Shown: positions 18,098 to 29,539, counted from the first letter of the stretch. The stretch: 64,000 nucleotides of DNA from Enterobacter cancerogenus (GCF_019047785.1 NZ_CP077290.1:930001-994000); one strand, 5' to 3'. Made by a program: numbers and translations. The notes: generated from the sequence alone by a model not told the origin.

Positions 18098-20005
18098 TTA
18101 TGCGCCGTTTTTCAGTGATTCAAGGTATTCCCAGCGCTCAAACGCCTCTTCCAGCGCCTTCTCTGCCTGGGTCAGGTCTGCCAGTACTTTCTGAGTATAG
18201 TCGTGAGGCTGCGTAAAGAAGGAGGCATCCGCCACCTGGGTTTGCAGCGCTTCAAGCGCCGCTTCCAGCTCTTCAAGACGCTGCGGCAATGCTTCCAGCT
18301 CGCGCTGCAGGTTATAGCTCATTTTAGCAGGTGATTTTTTCGCACTTTCTGCTTTCGCGACAGCAGGTTCTGGGACGTTTTTGGCTTTCGCCTGCTTTAA
18401 CGCCAGGGACTGCGTCTGCTGTCCACGCGCGTCGTGATACCCGCCCACGTACTGACCAATGCGGCCTTCGCCTTCGAAGATCCAGCATTCGGTAACGGTG
18501 TTATCAACGAACTGACGATCGTGGCTCACCAGCATGACGGTGCCCTGATAGCCGTCGATCAACTCTTCCAGCAGTTCCAGCGTTTCGACATCCAGATCGT
18601 TGGTCGGTTCATCGAGAATTAACAGATTGCTCGGTTTCAGGAACAAACGTGCAAGCAGGAGACGATTTCGTTCCCCACCGGACAGCGCGCGTACCGGCGT
18701 CATCGCCCGTTTAGGGTGGAACAGAAAGTCCTGCAGGTAGCCCAGCACGTGGCGCGGCTTGCCGTTGACCATCACTTCCTGCTTACCTTCGGCAAGGTTA
18801 TCCATCACCGTTCTGTCTGGATCCAGCTCCGCGCGGTGCTGGTCGAAATAGGCCACTTCCAGCTTAGTACCGCAGTGCACGCGGCCGCTGTCAGCCTGCA
18901 GCTGACCCAGCATCAGCTTCAGCAACGTGGTTTTACCGCAGCCGTTCGGGCCGATAAGCGCGATTTTGTCGCCACGCTGTACCTGCGCGGAGAAATCTTT
19001 CACCAGAACTTTGCCGTCGACCTGGTAATTGACATCTTCCATCTCAAACACAATCTTGCCTGAGCGGGCGGCTTCTTCTACCTGCATCTTCGCGCTACCC
19101 ATCACTTCACGGCGGGCGCTGCGCTCGTTGCGCATCGCTTTCAGCGCGCGCACGCGGCCTTCGTTACGGGTACGACGGGCTTTAATGCCCTGGCGGATCC
19201 AGACCTCTTCCTGCGCCAGCTTGCGGTCGAACTCGGCGTTTTGCAGCTCCTCAACGCGCAGGTTTTCTTCTTTTTCCAGCAGATAGGTATCGTAATCGCC
19301 AGGATAGGTCACCAGCTTACCGCGATCGAGATCGACAATGCGGGTGGCCATATTGCGAATAAACGAACGGTCGTGCGAGATGAAGATGATCGTGCCGTTG
19401 AAGGTTTTCAGGAACCCTTCCAGCCAGTCGATGGCTTCAATATCCAGGTGGTTGGTCGGTTCGTCCAGCAGCAGTACTTTCGGGCCGCTGACCAGCGCGC
19501 GGCCAAGCGCCGCTTTACGCAGCCAGCCACCGGAGAGCGACGCCAGTTCCATGTCCGCATCCAGGCCTAACTGATCCAGCACTTCGGTGATACGGCTTTC
19601 AAGCTGCCACAGGCCGTGGTGATCCAGCAGCTCCTGCAGGCGCGCCATCTCATTCAGGTTTTTCTCGCTCGGATCGGTCATCACCAGATGCGAAATTTCG
19701 TGATAGCCCTTCAGGTATTCAGCCTGCTCAGAGATCCCTTCCGCGACGAAGTCGTACACGGTCCCCGCCACGTTACGCGGTGGATCCTGCTGCAGGCGGG
19801 AAACAATCAGATCCTGCTCGTAAACGATGCGTCCGTCATCCAGACCCTGCTCACGGTTTAAGATCTTCATCAGCGTGGATTTACCCGCGCCGTTACGGCC
19901 TACCAGACAAACGCGCTCGTTATCTTCGATATGCAGTTCTGTGTCGTCGAGAAGAGGCGCATCGCTGAAGGACAGCCAGGCGCCGTGCATGCTAATTAGT
20001 GACAT
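18098..20005 (-). CDS. uup: ABC-F ATPase Uup
   Basis: A 635-residue soluble ABC-F protein with two ATP-binding cassettes. Walker A motifs are GRNGAGKST near residue 37 and GPNGCGKTT near 352. Signature motifs are LSGGW and LSGGERNR, and Walker B motifs are VLLLDEPTNHLD and LLILDEPTNDLD. A C-terminal coiled-coil DNA-binding domain (about 560-635) follows a lysine-rich linker. ABC-F proteins act on the ribosome; E. coli uup mutants show more precise transposon excision. It starts 12 bp downstream of rlmL and is followed by pqiA. Confidence 0.96.
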   Translation of the reverse strand: MSLISMHGAWLSFSDAPLLDDTELHIEDNERVCLVGRNGAGKSTLMKILNREQGLDDGRIVYEQDLIVSRLQQDPPRNVAGTVYDFVAEGISEQAEYLKGYHEISHLVMTDPSEKNLNEMARLQELLDHHGLWQLESRITEVLDQLGLDADMELASLSGGWLRKAALGRALVSGPKVLLLDEPTNHLDIEAIDWLEGFLKTFNGTIIFISHDRSFIRNMATRIVDLDRGKLVTYPGDYDTYLLEKEENLRVEELQNAEFDRKLAQEEVWIRQGIKARRTRNEGRVRALKAMRNERSARREVMGSAKMQVEEAARSGKIVFEMEDVNYQVDGKVLVKDFSAQVQRGDKIALIGPNGCGKTTLLKLMLGQLQADSGRVHCGTKLEVAYFDQHRAELDPDRTVMDNLAEGKQEVMVNGKPRHVLGYLQDFLFHPKRAMTPVRALSGGERNRLLLARLFLKPSNLLILDEPTNDLDVETLELLEELIDGYQGTVMLVSHDRQFVDNTVTECWIFEGEGRIGQYVGGYHDARGQQTQSLALKQAKAKNVPEPAVAKAESAKKSPAKMSYNLQRELEALPQRLEELEAALEALQTQVADASFFTQPHDYTQKVLADLTQAEKALEEAFERWEYLESLKNGA

Positions 20006-20017
20006 TTAATTTTCCTT

Positions 20018-22126
20018 TCAGACCGCGGAGATTAACCAGCAGTTATGGATCTGACGATTACGGGCAAAGTCCTGAGACAGCGTTTTTTGACTGATTTCTT
20101 GTGCTTTCAGTCCCAGAGCGGCCAGGCCGTCGTGATCCATGCGGAATCCGCGTTTGTTATTCGAGAACATAATGGTGCCGCCCTTGCGCAGGAGGCGTTT
20201 CAGGTCGGTCATCAGGCGCAGGTGATCGCGTTGAACATCAAAGCTATCTTCCATACGCTTGGAGTTAGAGAACGTTGGTGGATCGATAAAGATCAGATCG
20301 AACTGTTCATGGGTGTCGCGCAGCCAGCCCAGCACGTCGGCCTGCATCAGACGATGCTGACGCCCGGTCAAACCGTTCAGGCGCAGGTTCCGCTCCGCCC
20401 ATTCCAGATAGGTGCGAGACATGTCGACGGTGGTCGTGCTGCGCGCCCCGCCCAGGCCAGCATGGACGCTGGCACTGCCGGTGTAGGAGAACAGGTTCAG
20501 GAAGTCCTTACCTTTGCTCATCTGGCCCAGCATACGACGGGCAATACGGTGATCGAGGAACAGTCCGGTATCAAGATAGTCGGTCAGGTTGACCCAAAGA
20601 CGGGCGTTGTATTCACCCACTTCGATAAAATCACCCTTCTCATTCATCTTCTGGTACTGATTTTTACCCTTCTGGCGCTCGCGGGTTTTGAGGACCAGCT
20701 TGTTAGGGGCAATACCCAGCACGCTGATGGTCGCCGCGATCACGTCCAGCATACGCTGACGCGCTTTCTGTGCATCAACAGTTTTAGGCGGGGCATATTC
20801 CTGAACGACTACCCAGTCCGCATAGCGGTCTACCGCGACGTTATACTCCGGCAGATCGGCATCGTACAGGCGATAACATTCAATGCCTTCCTGTTTCGCC
20901 CACTTTTCAAACTTCTTCAGGTTTTTACGCAGACGGTTGGCGTAATCTTCCGCCACGCCAGAAGGCTTGCTGTCCGCCGTTTTCTCTGCCAGATGGTAGT
21001 TTTTCTGCACGCAATCCAGCGGACCGTTTTTGGCCTTAAACTGGCGATCGGCGCGCAGCTGCAGGCAGCTTAACAGCTCGGGCGAGGCACTAAACAGCGA
21101 CAGGTTCCAGCCGCCGAAGTGGTCTTTCATATTGCGACCGAGCAGGCTGTGCAGGGCAATCAGCGCCGGTTCGCTGTCAAGGCGCTCACCGTATGGCGGG
21201 TTGCTGATAACGGTGCCGTATGGGCCTTTTGGCAGCGGATTGGTCAGGTTGGCAACGTCTTTTACCTCGAAGGTCACCAGCTCGCCGATACCTGCACGGC
21301 GGGCGTTGCTGCGCGCGCGTTCAATGACGCGTGCGTCGCTGTCAGAGCCGTAGAAATGGGAGGTGTATTCTGCCAGGCCTTTACGCGCACGGGTCTGCGC
21401 ATCGGCTTTCACCTCTTTCCAGATCGCTTCGTCGTGCTGTGCCCACCCTTTGAAGCCCCAGTGCCCGCGATGCAGCCCTGGCGCACGGTCGGTTGCCAGC
21501 ATGGCCGCTTCAATCAGCAGCGTACCGGAACCGCACATCGGATCGAGTAGTGGGGTACCCGGTTGCCACCCAGAGCGCATAACAATGGCGGCGGCGAGGG
21601 TTTCTTTAATGGGTGCCATACCGGTGCTGTCGCGGTAGCCGCGCAGGTGTAAGCCCGCTCCGCTCAGATCAAGAGAGATGCTGGCGGTGTCGCCATTGAG
21701 CCAGACGTTGATCCGCAGATCGGGGTTTTCACGATCGACGTTTGGACGTTCCTTATTTTTACGGGTGAAACAGTCCACGATGGCGTCTTTTACGCGCAGG
21801 GCACCGTACTGGCTGTTGCGGATCTCATCGTTGACGCCGTTAAAGTGCACCGCAAAGGTTGCGTCAGGGGAGAAGATCTCTGTCCAGTCGATCATCTGAA
21901 CGCCGGTATAGAGGTCGAGATCGCTGTAGACCTTGCACTCTTTCATCGGCAGCATGATGCGCGACGCCAGACGGCTCCACATCAGGCTCTGGTAAATAAG
22001 CCGCGTGTCGCCCTCGAAATGGACACCACCCTGAACCACCTGACACGCTTGCGCGCCTAAGGCTTCCAGTTCAGTTTTTAACAGCTCTTCCAGCCCACGG
22101 GCCGTACTGGCAAACAGAGAATTCAT
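20018..22126 (-). CDS. rlmL: bifunctional 23S rRNA methyltransferase RlmKL
   Basis: A 702-residue fusion of two methyltransferases. The N-terminal half (RlmL, m2G2445) has a THUMP domain (about residues 45-155), the SAM motif [14 protein letters not shown] and the catalytic NPPYGERL. The C-terminal half (RlmK, m7G2069) carries [13 protein letters not shown] and [11 protein letters not shown]. Length matches E. coli RlmKL. It is the first gene of the rlmL-uup-pqiABC block and is divergent from ycbX with about 98 bp between the starts. Confidence 0.97.
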   Translation of the reverse strand: MNSLFASTARGLEELLKTELEALGAQACQVVQGGVHFEGDTRLIYQSLMWSRLASRIMLPMKECKVYSDLDLYTGVQMIDWTEIFSPDATFAVHFNGVNDEIRNSQYGALRVKDAIVDCFTRKNKERPNVDRENPDLRINVWLNGDTASISLDLSGAGLHLRGYRDSTGMAPIKETLAAAIVMRSGWQPGTPLLDPMCGSGTLLIEAAMLATDRAPGLHRGHWGFKGWAQHDEAIWKEVKADAQTRARKGLAEYTSHFYGSDSDARVIERARSNARRAGIGELVTFEVKDVANLTNPLPKGPYGTVISNPPYGERLDSEPALIALHSLLGRNMKDHFGGWNLSLFSASPELLSCLQLRADRQFKAKNGPLDCVQKNYHLAEKTADSKPSGVAEDYANRLRKNLKKFEKWAKQEGIECYRLYDADLPEYNVAVDRYADWVVVQEYAPPKTVDAQKARQRMLDVIAATISVLGIAPNKLVLKTRERQKGKNQYQKMNEKGDFIEVGEYNARLWVNLTDYLDTGLFLDHRIARRMLGQMSKGKDFLNLFSYTGSASVHAGLGGARSTTTVDMSRTYLEWAERNLRLNGLTGRQHRLMQADVLGWLRDTHEQFDLIFIDPPTFSNSKRMEDSFDVQRDHLRLMTDLKRLLRKGGTIMFSNNKRGFRMDHDGLAALGLKAQEISQKTLSQDFARNRQIHNCWLISAV

Positions 22127-22224
22127 ATCGTCACTTTTACTCTTAGAAAATTGTCGCGCATTATAGCTAATATGGCGTGTATGTCATAAAGTTGAAGGCT
22201 TATTTTCATTTGCAGGAGTGTGCG

Positions 22225-23334
22225 GTGGCAACGTTATCCAGGCTTTTTATTCATCCGGTGAAATCCATGCGCGGGATTGGCGTGTCTCACGCACTCGCTG
22301 ACATGAGCGGTTTTGCCTTCGATCGTATTTTTATGGTCACCGAGCCTGACGGTACGTTTATCACCGCGCGCCAGTTCCCGCAAATGGTTCGCTTTACCCC
22401 TTCGCCGCTGCATGACGGCCTGCACCTGACCGCACCGGACGGTGCCAGCGCGGTGATCCGCTTTGCTGATTTTGCGCCAGTCGACGCGCCAACGGAAGTG
22501 TGGGGGAATCATTTTACCGCACGCATTGCCCCGGACGAGATTAACCGCTGGCTAACCGGGTACTTCTCCCGCGACGTCCAGTTGCGCTGGGTGGGTCCGG
22601 CGCTGACGCGTCGCGTTAAGCGCCACGATGCAGTTCCCCTCTCCTTTGCCGACGGTTTTCCTTACCTGCTGACAAACGAAGCCTCGCTGCGCGATCTGCA
22701 GAGCCGCTGTCGCGCCAGCGTCCAGATGGAACAGTTCCGCCCCAATCTGGTCGTAACCGGAGCAGACGCCTGGGAAGAAGACACCTGGAAAACGATCCGC
22801 ATCGGCAGCGTCATTTTTGACGTGGTGAAGCCGTGCAGCCGCTGTATCTTCACCACCGTCAGCCCGGAGAAAGGCCAGAAGCATCCTTCCGGTGAACCGC
22901 TGAAAACGCTGCAGTCGTTCCGTACCGCCCAGGATAACGGCGATGTCGATTTCGGCCAGAACCTGATCCCCCGCGCCAGCGGTGTGATCCGCGTGGGTGA
23001 CGAGGTGGAGATCCTCGCCCGTGGGCCTGCCAGAGTGTACGGTGCGAGTCAGGAAGACGCGTTCGTGGACGTCGTCACAGAGGCAAGCGCGCCTGTCGAT
23101 ATTCACTGGGAAGGCAAAGCGATCCGTGGCAATAATCAACAGGTGTTACTGGAGCAGCTGGAACAGGCGGGCATTCGCGTGCCGTATTCCTGTCGGGCGG
23201 GCATCTGCGGATGTTGTCGAATCAAGCTGGTGAGTGGCGAAGTCCAGGGTCTGAAGAAATCCGCGATTGGGGATGACGGTACGATCCTCTGCTGCAGCTG
23301 TATTCCAAAAACGTCGGTACAGTTAGAGGCTTAA
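22225..23334 (+). CDS. ycbX: MOSC-domain 2Fe-2S oxidoreductase YcbX
   Basis: A 369-residue protein with an N-terminal MOSC beta-barrel domain, a MOSC domain with the conserved cysteine in [10 protein letters not shown] (near residue 215), and a C-terminal plant-type ferredoxin domain. The 2Fe-2S cysteines are visible in [12 protein letters not shown] with the distal one in LCCSC. In E. coli it detoxifies N-hydroxylated bases such as 6-hydroxylaminopurine using the molybdenum cofactor. I take the GTG at 22225, preceded by AGGAG at 22214-22218; it yields the E. coli length. Its stop overlaps that of zapC by 4 bp. Confidence 0.93.
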   Translation: MATLSRLFIHPVKSMRGIGVSHALADMSGFAFDRIFMVTEPDGTFITARQFPQMVRFTPSPLHDGLHLTAPDGASAVIRFADFAPVDAPTEVWGNHFTARIAPDEINRWLTGYFSRDVQLRWVGPALTRRVKRHDAVPLSFADGFPYLLTNEASLRDLQSRCRASVQMEQFRPNLVVTGADAWEEDTWKTIRIGSVIFDVVKPCSRCIFTTVSPEKGQKHPSGEPLKTLQSFRTAQDNGDVDFGQNLIPRASGVIRVGDEVEILARGPARVYGASQEDAFVDVVTEASAPVDIHWEGKAIRGNNQQVLLEQLEQAGIRVPYSCRAGICGCCRIKLVSGEVQGLKKSAIGDDGTILCCSCIPKTSVQLEA

Positions 23335-23873
23335 ACGGCCTGCTCAAGGCTGAAGGCATCCACGCGAAGCTGGGGCTTCAGCCTGTCATTCATCACCTTG
23401 ATCGCATCGCCAAGCTGCATCACTCGACCGGCAATGGTCACACCGGGCTGGGCCAGCAGACAAAGCGCGGCGTTTTCACCCGGCTCAACCACCAGCAGGC
23501 TCACCTCTTCCGCGGTATCGCTTAAGTTTACGCTGGCGGCATCACCCACGGCAGGCGTCCAGCTCATGCCGTGCGCCTGAAAATGCCAGCTCTTGGGCAT
23601 TTGCGGTTTCAGGAAACGGATCGCGACCAGTGCATTTAGCACCAGCTCAGCGCGTTGTTCTTTAGTGAGTTCCAGATCGCGGCATTTTTCTTCAAAAGAG
23701 AAATACAGCGCGGCATCATCAACGCAAAATCCTGACGGATCAAAGGCATCCGGGGTCAACATTCGGCGCGCAAAACGTGAGCGAAATAACATGCCATTGG
23801 CTAAATCGAGCATCATTCGATCGTGCTCGTCACAATAATACCAGCGCCAGTTATCGTCAGGTTTAATTCGCAT
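23331..23873 (-). CDS. zapC: cell division protein ZapC
   Basis: A 180-residue FtsZ-associated protein that promotes lateral bundling of FtsZ protofilaments at the Z ring. Sequence and length match E. coli ZapC ([13 protein letters not shown]...FSLEQAV). It lies between ycbX, with which it converges and overlaps by 4 bp, and pyrD on the same strand but behind its own intergenic region. With sulA and matP it is the third division-related gene in the window. Confidence 0.95.
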   Translation of the reverse strand: MRIKPDDNWRWYYCDEHDRMMLDLANGMLFRSRFARRMLTPDAFDPSGFCVDDAALYFSFEEKCRDLELTKEQRAELVLNALVAIRFLKPQMPKSWHFQAHGMSWTPAVGDAASVNLSDTAEEVSLLVVEPGENAALCLLAQPGVTIAGRVMQLGDAIKVMNDRLKPQLRVDAFSLEQAV

Positions 23874-23991
23874 GTGACTTCCCCCCTTCCCGAACGTCCT
23901 GTTCTAAAAATGTCTCGTTTGCCGTCTCGCTTTTAGCAACATTAATAAAAGACCATAACGTCTAAATAAGCAACAACGAGGGAATATAAAT

Positions 23992-24021
23992 CAACCAGGG
24001 CTGGAAATAAAGCCCTGGTTG
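23992..24021 (-). terminator. pyrD terminator hairpin
   Basis: CAACCAGGGCT and AGCCCTGGTTG form a perfect 11-bp stem with an 8-base loop, 19 bp after the pyrD stop. The downstream T content on the minus strand is modest, so its efficiency is uncertain. Confidence 0.7.
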
Positions 24022-24039
24022 TCTGATAAAGGGAAAAGA

Positions 24040-25050
24040 TTAGATATGCGTGACGATTTCTTTAATCAGTTGCGGGCCTTTAAAAATAAAGCCGGAATAA
24101 ATCTGGACCAGCGAAGCGCCAGCCGCCATCTTCTCGCGCGCCGCAATAACCGAGTCGATACCGCCCACGCCAATAATCGGCAGCTGACCTTTTAATTCAG
24201 CAGACAATGCCCGAATAATTTCAGTGCTTTTTAATTGTACTGGACGTCCGCTTAACCCACCCGCTTCGTTACAGTTTTTCATTCCCTGAACCAGAGAACG
24301 ATCGAGGGTGGTATTGGTCGCAATGACGCCATCAATATTATGGCGCACTAAACTGTCGGCGACCTGGATCAATTCTTCAACTGAAAGATCGGGTGCGATC
24401 TTCACCGCCACCGGCACATATTTATGGTGGATCGCCTGGAGTGCATTTTGTTTATTTTTTATCGCGCTAAGCAGATCGTCCAGCGCTTCACCATATTGCA
24501 GTGAACGCAGGCCCGGCGTATTGGGTGAGGAGATATTGACCGCAATATATCCGGCATAGGCATAGATTTTTTCCATACAAATCAGATAGTCATCTTTACC
24601 CTGCTCGACCGGCGTGTCTTTATTTTTGCCAATATTGATGCCTAGTACGCCGTCGAAATGGGCTTTTTTCACGTTCTCGACCAGATGATCAACGCCGTGG
24701 TTATTAAAGCCCATACGGTTGATTAGCCCTTCGGCTTCAACCAGGCGGAACAGGCGCGGCTTATCGTTACCCGGTTGCGGACGCGGAGTCACCGTACCGA
24801 TTTCAATGGCGCCAAAGCCCATCGCGCCCAGGGCATCGATGCACTCGCCATTTTTATCCAGGCCAGCAGCCAGGCCCAGCGGGTTCTTAAAGGTCAGCCC
24901 CATGCATTGCACAGGTTTTTCCGGCACGTTTTGACGCACCAGAGCGGCCAGCGGCGTTCCGGTGATACGGCGTAATTGCTGGAATGTAAATTCATGAGCG
25001 CGCTCAGGATCGAGCTGGAAAAGGGCTTTACGAACGAAGGGGTAGTACAT
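24040..25050 (-). CDS. pyrD: dihydroorotate dehydrogenase (quinone), class 2
   Basis: Oxidises dihydroorotate to orotate with FMN and passes electrons to quinone at the inner membrane face; the fourth step of pyrimidine synthesis. At 336 residues it matches E. coli PyrD. The N-terminal amphipathic extension ([20 protein letters not shown]) is the class 2 membrane-binding part. The catalytic serine lies in [11 protein letters not shown] near residue 175, and FMN-binding segments include [12 protein letters not shown]. The ATG at 25050 is chosen over an upstream in-frame start because an AGGAGA ribosome site precedes it. Confidence 0.97.
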   Translation of the reverse strand: MYYPFVRKALFQLDPERAHEFTFQQLRRITGTPLAALVRQNVPEKPVQCMGLTFKNPLGLAAGLDKNGECIDALGAMGFGAIEIGTVTPRPQPGNDKPRLFRLVEAEGLINRMGFNNHGVDHLVENVKKAHFDGVLGINIGKNKDTPVEQGKDDYLICMEKIYAYAGYIAVNISSPNTPGLRSLQYGEALDDLLSAIKNKQNALQAIHHKYVPVAVKIAPDLSVEELIQVADSLVRHNIDGVIATNTTLDRSLVQGMKNCNEAGGLSGRPVQLKSTEIIRALSAELKGQLPIIGVGGIDSVIAAREKMAAGASLVQIYSGFIFKGPQLIKEIVTHI

Positions 25051-25090
25051 GAACTCTCCTGGATTCCCGGTGTGCAAACCGGGAGGGGAT
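25051..25090 (-). promoter_or_regulatory. pyrD leader hairpin (CTP-responsive type)
   Basis: On the minus strand the leader begins in a C-rich stretch (CCCCTCCCGG) and folds through CCCGGT/ACCGGG (25066-25071 with 25078-25083) next to the ribosome site. In E. coli and Salmonella a choice of transcription start set by CTP/GTP levels decides whether this hairpin hides the ribosome site. The layout here is the same; the start points are inferred. Confidence 0.7.
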
Positions 25091-25146
25091 TATCAGCGAT
25101 CCGGCCCGGAAAGGGAATTGACCTGTGGCAAAAAAAGCGGGTTAAA

Positions 25147-25162
25147 ACGCAATCGTTTACTT
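25147..25162. promoter_or_regulatory. PurR box upstream of pyrD
   Basis: ACGCAATCGTTTACTT matches the PurR operator consensus ACGCAAACGTTTNCNT with few changes. It lies about 97-112 bp upstream of the pyrD start. PurR is a known repressor of pyrD in E. coli. Confidence 0.75.
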
Positions 25163-25299
25163 CGCCGTTCGTTTCTTATGCAGTTTCCGGCAGTTTAATT
25201 GCGGATAAATCATTTAGTGGAATAAGCCTGCGATGTCACACTCCTGAAAATTGTTATGAATGTTAGATAAAAGCAAACAATTAGTTATAAGGAGCAAGC

Positions 25300-25872
25300 A
25301 TGCGCGTCATCACCCTGGCCGGAAGTCCACGATTCCCTTCTCGTTCCAGCGCCCTGCTGGAGTACGCCCGCGACAGGCTCAGCGCCCTGGACGTGGAGGT
25401 GTGCCACTGGAACCTGCATAACTTTGAACCCGAAGATCTGCTTTATGCCCGTTTCGACAGCCCGGCGCTGATGGCCCTGACCGAGCAACTCAAGGACGCA
25501 GACGGATTGATCGTCGCGACGCCGATATATAAAGCCTCTTTTGCCGGCGGGCTGAAAACCCTGCTCGACCTGCTGCCCGAACGTGCGCTGGACGGCAAAG
25601 TGGTGCTGCCGCTGGCGACAGGGGGAACGGTCGCCCATCTGCTGGCCGTCGATTATGCCCTGAAGCCGGTGCTGAACGCCCTGAAGGCCCAGGAGATCCT
25701 GCACGGCGTATTCGCCGACGATTCTCAGGTCATCGATTATCAGCATAAACCGCAGTTCACGCCGAACCTGCAGACCCGCCTCGATAGCGCCCTCGAAACC
25801 TTCTGGCAGGCTTTGCACCGCCGTGATGTGCAGGTACCCGCGTGGACATCTCAAGGAGTGGCCCATGCGTAA
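25300..25872 (+). CDS. ssuE: NAD(P)H-dependent FMN reductase SsuE
   Basis: Supplies reduced FMN to the alkanesulfonate monooxygenase SsuD. The 190-residue flavodoxin-like fold shows the FMN/NADPH-binding N-terminus [14 protein letters not shown] and the [21 protein letters not shown] segment. It is the first gene of ssuEADCB, preceded by an AAGGAG ribosome site, and overlaps ssuA by 8 bp. In E. coli the operon is switched on by Cbl during sulfate starvation. The upstream 200 bp are AT-rich, but I cannot define a Cbl site. Confidence 0.96.
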   Translation: MRVITLAGSPRFPSRSSALLEYARDRLSALDVEVCHWNLHNFEPEDLLYARFDSPALMALTEQLKDADGLIVATPIYKASFAGGLKTLLDLLPERALDGKVVLPLATGGTVAHLLAVDYALKPVLNALKAQEILHGVFADDSQVIDYQHKPQFTPNLQTRLDSALETFWQALHRRDVQVPAWTSQGVAHA

Positions 25873-26827
25873 AATGTTGACCCGTCTCGCCCTGGCAGGC
25901 GTGCTGACCGTTTCCTCTCTGAGCCATGCGGCTGAGACGGCGCCGGAAAGCCTGCGTATCGGCTATCAAAAAGGCAGCGTCAGCATGGTGCTGGCAAAAA
26001 GTCACCAGCTGCTGGAAAAACGCTACCCGGATACGCACTTTTCGTGGGTGGAGTTTCCGGCCGGTCCGCAGATGCTGGAGGCGCTTAACGTCGGCAGTAT
26101 CGATCTTGGCAGCACCGGCGATATCCCGCCGATCTTTGCTCAGGCGGCTGGGGCCGATCTGGTGTACGTGGGTGTTGAACCTGCCAAGCCTAAGGCCGAA
26201 GTGATCCTGGTGCCGGAAAATAGCGACATAAAACGCGTCGCCGACCTCAAAGGACATAAGGTCGCTTTCCAGAAAGGTTCCAGCTCGCACAACCTGCTGT
26301 TGCGTGCGTTGCAGGAGGCTGGACTTACGTTCGCCGATATCCAGCCTGTGTACCTGACGCCAGCTGACGCCCGCGCGGCGTTCCAGCAGAAAAACGTGGA
26401 TGCCTGGGCAATCTGGGACCCGTATTACTCCGCCGCGCTTCTGCAGGGTGGCGTGCGCGTCCTGAAAGACGGTACCACGCTGAAACAGACCGGCTCGTTT
26501 TACCTGGCGGCACGCCCGTATGCCGAAAAGAACGGAGCCTTTATACAGGGCGTGCTGGAGACCTTTACCCAGGCGGATGCGCTGACGCAAAGCCAGCGCC
26601 AGGAGAGCATCACACTGCTGGCGAAAACGATGGGCTTGCCCGAGCCGGTGATCGCCAGCTATCTCGACCATCGGCCACCCACCACCATCGCCCCGGTGGA
26701 CGCCCACGTCGCCGCTCTCCAGCAGCAAACCGCCGATCTCTTCTATCAAAACCGCCTGGTCCCCAAACAGGTGGATATCCGCGACCGTATCTGGCAACCC
26801 GCAGGCAAAGAAGGAGCAAAATCATGA
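25865..26827 (+). CDS. ssuA: aliphatic sulfonate-binding periplasmic protein SsuA
   Basis: A 320-residue periplasmic binding protein of the SsuA/TauA (NMT1-like) family that captures alkanesulfonates for the SsuBC transporter. The signal peptide is [20 protein letters not shown] with cleavage likely after SHA. Conserved ligand-binding blocks include LRIGYQKGS and [13 protein letters not shown]. The ATG at 25865 begins this signal peptide; an upstream start in the same frame falls inside ssuE and lacks one. It overlaps ssuD by 4 bp. Confidence 0.95.
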   Translation: MRKMLTRLALAGVLTVSSLSHAAETAPESLRIGYQKGSVSMVLAKSHQLLEKRYPDTHFSWVEFPAGPQMLEALNVGSIDLGSTGDIPPIFAQAAGADLVYVGVEPAKPKAEVILVPENSDIKRVADLKGHKVAFQKGSSSHNLLLRALQEAGLTFADIQPVYLTPADARAAFQQKNVDAWAIWDPYYSAALLQGGVRVLKDGTTLKQTGSFYLAARPYAEKNGAFIQGVLETFTQADALTQSQRQESITLLAKTMGLPEPVIASYLDHRPPTTIAPVDAHVAALQQQTADLFYQNRLVPKQVDIRDRIWQPAGKEGAKS

Positions 26828-27969
26828 GCCTTAACCTTTTCTGGTTTTTACCGACCCACGGCGATGGGCACTATCTTGGCACCGACGCGGGCTCTCGCCC
26901 GGTTGACCATGGCTACCTGCAACAGATTGCGCAGGCCGCGGACAGAATCGGGTTTACCGGCGTGCTGATCCCGACGGGACGCTCGTGCGAAGATGCCTGG
27001 CTGGTGGCCGCGTCGATGATCCCGGTGACGCAGCGCCTGAAATTCCTGGTCGCCCTGCGTCCGAGCGTGGTTTCCCCCACCGTGGCGGCACGACAGGCTG
27101 CGACGCTGGACAGGCTTTCTAACGGACGCGCCCTGTTTAACCTGGTGACCGGCAGCGACCCGCAGGAACTGGCGGGCGATGGCGTGTTTCTCGATCATAC
27201 CGAGCGTTACGAAGCCTCCGCAGAGTTTACCCGCGTCTGGCGACGCCTGCTCGAAGGTGAAACCGTCACCTTCGAGGGCAAACATATTCATGTTCGAGAC
27301 GCGAAGCTCTACTTCCCGCCGCTCCAGCAGCCCCGCCCTCCCCTCTATTTCGGCGGCTCGTCTGATGTCGCGCAGGATCTGGCAGCCGAGCAGGTCGATC
27401 TCTATCTGACGTGGGGCGAGCCGCCCGAGCTGGTAAAAGAAAAGATTGCGCAGGTGCGCGCCAAAGCCGCAGCGCATGGCCGTCAGGTGCGCTTCGGTAT
27501 TCGCCTGCACGTGATTGTGCGCGAAACCAACGAAGAGGCGTGGCAGGCGGCAGACAAGCTGATATCCCACCTTGACGATGCCACCATCGCGAAAGCACAG
27601 GCGGCGTTTGCGAAAACCGATTCCGTCGGGCAGCACCGCATGGCCTCGCTGCATAACGGCAAGCGCGAGAACCTGGAGATCAGTCCAAACCTGTGGGCAG
27701 GCGTTGGCCTGGTTCGCGGCGGAGCGGGCACTGCGCTGGTGGGGGATGGCCCGACCGTGGCGGCGCGCATCAACGAATATGCGGATCTCGGTATCGACAG
27801 CTTTATTCTCTCGGGCTATCCGCATCTGGAAGAGGCATACAAGGTCGGCGAGCTGTTGTTCCCGCATCTGGATGTCGCCATTCCGGCGATCCCGCAGCCT
27901 CAACAGCATCAACTGCAGGGCGAAGCGATAGCGAATGAATTTATTCCGCGCCGCGTCGCACAGAGCTAA
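26824..27969 (+). CDS. ssuD: FMNH2-dependent alkanesulfonate monooxygenase SsuD
   Basis: Cleaves alkanesulfonates to aldehyde and sulfite using FMNH2 and oxygen, freeing sulfur for cysteine synthesis. At 381 residues it is a luciferase-like monooxygenase identical in length to E. coli SsuD. Characteristic segments are [17 protein letters not shown] at the N-terminus, the Cys in GRSCEDAW near residue 54, and [10 protein letters not shown] in the C-terminal part. It is coupled to ssuA by a 4-bp overlap and followed 9 bp later by ssuC. Confidence 0.97.
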   Translation: MSLNLFWFLPTHGDGHYLGTDAGSRPVDHGYLQQIAQAADRIGFTGVLIPTGRSCEDAWLVAASMIPVTQRLKFLVALRPSVVSPTVAARQAATLDRLSNGRALFNLVTGSDPQELAGDGVFLDHTERYEASAEFTRVWRRLLEGETVTFEGKHIHVRDAKLYFPPLQQPRPPLYFGGSSDVAQDLAAEQVDLYLTWGEPPELVKEKIAQVRAKAAAHGRQVRFGIRLHVIVRETNEEAWQAADKLISHLDDATIAKAQAAFAKTDSVGQHRMASLHNGKRENLEISPNLWAGVGLVRGGAGTALVGDGPTVAARINEYADLGIDSFILSGYPHLEEAYKVGELLFPHLDVAIPAIPQPQQHQLQGEAIANEFIPRRVAQS

Positions 27970-27978
27970 GGAGCCGCT

Positions 27979-28770
27979 ATGTCTGCCACCCCGCAAAAAT
28001 GGCTGTTACGCGCTGCTCCATGGTTTTTACCCGTCGGTATTGTCCTCGTCTGGCAGCTGGCGTCGTCTGCTGGCTGGTTATCCAGCCGCATTCTGCCCTC
28101 TCCGGAGGGCGTGGTCGAAGCGTTCTGGTCGCTGAGCGTGAGCGGTGAGCTGTGGCAGCACCTGGCAATCAGCTCATGGCGCGCGGTGATCGGCTTCTCG
28201 ATCGGTGGAAGCATCGGCCTGACGCTTGGGCTGATTAGCGGTTTGTCCCGCTGGGGTGAGCGGTTGCTGGATACCTCGATACAGATGCTGCGCAACGTGC
28301 CGCATCTGGCGCTGATCCCGCTGGTGATCCTGTGGTTTGGCATTGATGAAAGCGCCAAAATTTTCCTCGTGGCGCTCGGGACGTTGTTCCCGATTTACAT
28401 CAACACCTGGCATGGCATACGTAATATCGATCGTGGCCTGGTGGAGATGGCGCGCAGCTATGGGCTTTCCGGCTTTGCGCTCTTTACCCATGTGATCCTG
28501 CCGGGTGCCCTGCCCTCAATCATGGTTGGCGTGCGCTTCGCGCTCGGGCTGATGTGGCTGACGCTGATTGTGGCAGAAACCATTTCGGCCAACTCCGGCA
28601 TCGGCTATCTGGCGATGAATGCCCGCGAGTTTTTGCAAACGGACGTGGTGGTGGTCGCCATCGTTCTTTACGCCCTGCTCGGCAAACTCGCCGACGTCAG
28701 CGCCCAGTGGCTGGAACGCAGCTGGCTTCGCTGGAACCCGGCCTATTCCCCTCAGGAGGCTAAAGCATGA
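27979..28770 (+). CDS. ssuC: alkanesulfonate ABC transporter permease SsuC
   Basis: A 263-residue inner membrane permease of the BPD-transporter type with about six membrane helices. The EAA-like coupling loop is visible around residues 150-175 ([24 protein letters not shown]), where the ATPase SsuB docks. Together with SsuA and SsuB it imports aliphatic sulfonates. A GGAG ribosome site precedes the ATG. It overlaps ssuB by 4 bp. Confidence 0.96.
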   Translation: MSATPQKWLLRAAPWFLPVGIVLVWQLASSAGWLSSRILPSPEGVVEAFWSLSVSGELWQHLAISSWRAVIGFSIGGSIGLTLGLISGLSRWGERLLDTSIQMLRNVPHLALIPLVILWFGIDESAKIFLVALGTLFPIYINTWHGIRNIDRGLVEMARSYGLSGFALFTHVILPGALPSIMVGVRFALGLMWLTLIVAETISANSGIGYLAMNAREFLQTDVVVVAIVLYALLGKLADVSAQWLERSWLRWNPAYSPQEAKA

Positions 28771-29537
28771 ACACTGCCCGAATTAACCAGGGAACGCCGC
28801 TGTTGCTCAGCGGCGTCACGAAACGCTACGGCGATAACACCATTCTGAACGCGCTGGATTTACATATTCCCGCCGGACAGTTTGTGGCGGTAGTGGGCCG
28901 CAGCGGCGGCGGAAAGAGTACCTTGCTACGGCTCTTGGCCGGGCTGGAGGTGCCAAACGGCGGCGATATTCTGGCTGGTACCACGCCGCTGGCAAATATT
29001 CAGGACGATACCCGCATGATGTTTCAGGACGCGCGCCTGCTGCCGTGGAAAACGGTTATCGATAACGTTGGGCTGGGCCTGAAAGGTGACTGGCGGGAGG
29101 CGGCAAGGCAGGCGCTGGCCGCCGTGGGCCTGGCGGATCGCGCCGGTGAATGGCCTGCGGCGTTATCCGGTGGGCAGAAGCAGCGCGTGGCGCTGGCGCG
29201 CGCGCTGATCCACCGTCCGGGGCTGTTGCTGCTGGATGAGCCGCTCGGCGCGCTTGATGCCCTGACGCGGATTGAGATGCAGGCCTTGATTGAGTCCCTA
29301 TGGCAGGAACATGGGTTTACGGTACTGCTGGTAACGCATGACGTTAGCGAAGCCGTTGCGATGGCCGATCGCGTGTTGCTTATAGAAGAAGGGAAAATTG
29401 GCCTGGATTTGAACGTGGATATCCCGCGCCCGCGCCGCGTGGGCTCGGCAAGGCTGGCGGAACTGGAAGCAGAGGTGTTGGATCGGGTGATGAAGCGCGG
29501 GGTGAATGTGCGGGCGTTAATTACGGCTAATGCCTGA
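28767..29537 (+). CDS. ssuB: alkanesulfonate ABC transporter ATPase SsuB
   Basis: A 256-residue ATP-binding cassette energising sulfonate import. Walker A is GRSGGGKST near residue 44, the Q-loop lies in [11 protein letters not shown], the signature is LSGGQKQR, Walker B is [12 protein letters not shown] and the switch histidine is in [10 protein letters not shown]. It is the last gene of ssuEADCB. Repeat elements and a T run follow within 90 bp, before converging pepN. Confidence 0.96.
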   Translation: MNTARINQGTPLLLSGVTKRYGDNTILNALDLHIPAGQFVAVVGRSGGGKSTLLRLLAGLEVPNGGDILAGTTPLANIQDDTRMMFQDARLLPWKTVIDNVGLGLKGDWREAARQALAAVGLADRAGEWPAALSGGQKQRVALARALIHRPGLLLLDEPLGALDALTRIEMQALIESLWQEHGFTVLLVTHDVSEAVAMADRVLLIEEGKIGLDLNVDIPRPRRVGSARLAELEAEVLDRVMKRGVNVRALITANA

Positions 29538-29539
29538 TG

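Noticed and set aside
23066..23078. matS-like sequence TGGACGTCGTCAC in ycbX
   Set aside because: Two mismatches to GTGACRNYGTCAC in the invariant left arm. I found no exact matS site by eye in the window; a pattern search of the genome would settle it.
24976..25266. Open frame across the pyrD leader
   Set aside because: It overlaps the pyrD start, leader hairpin and PurR box on the other strand; no plausible product.
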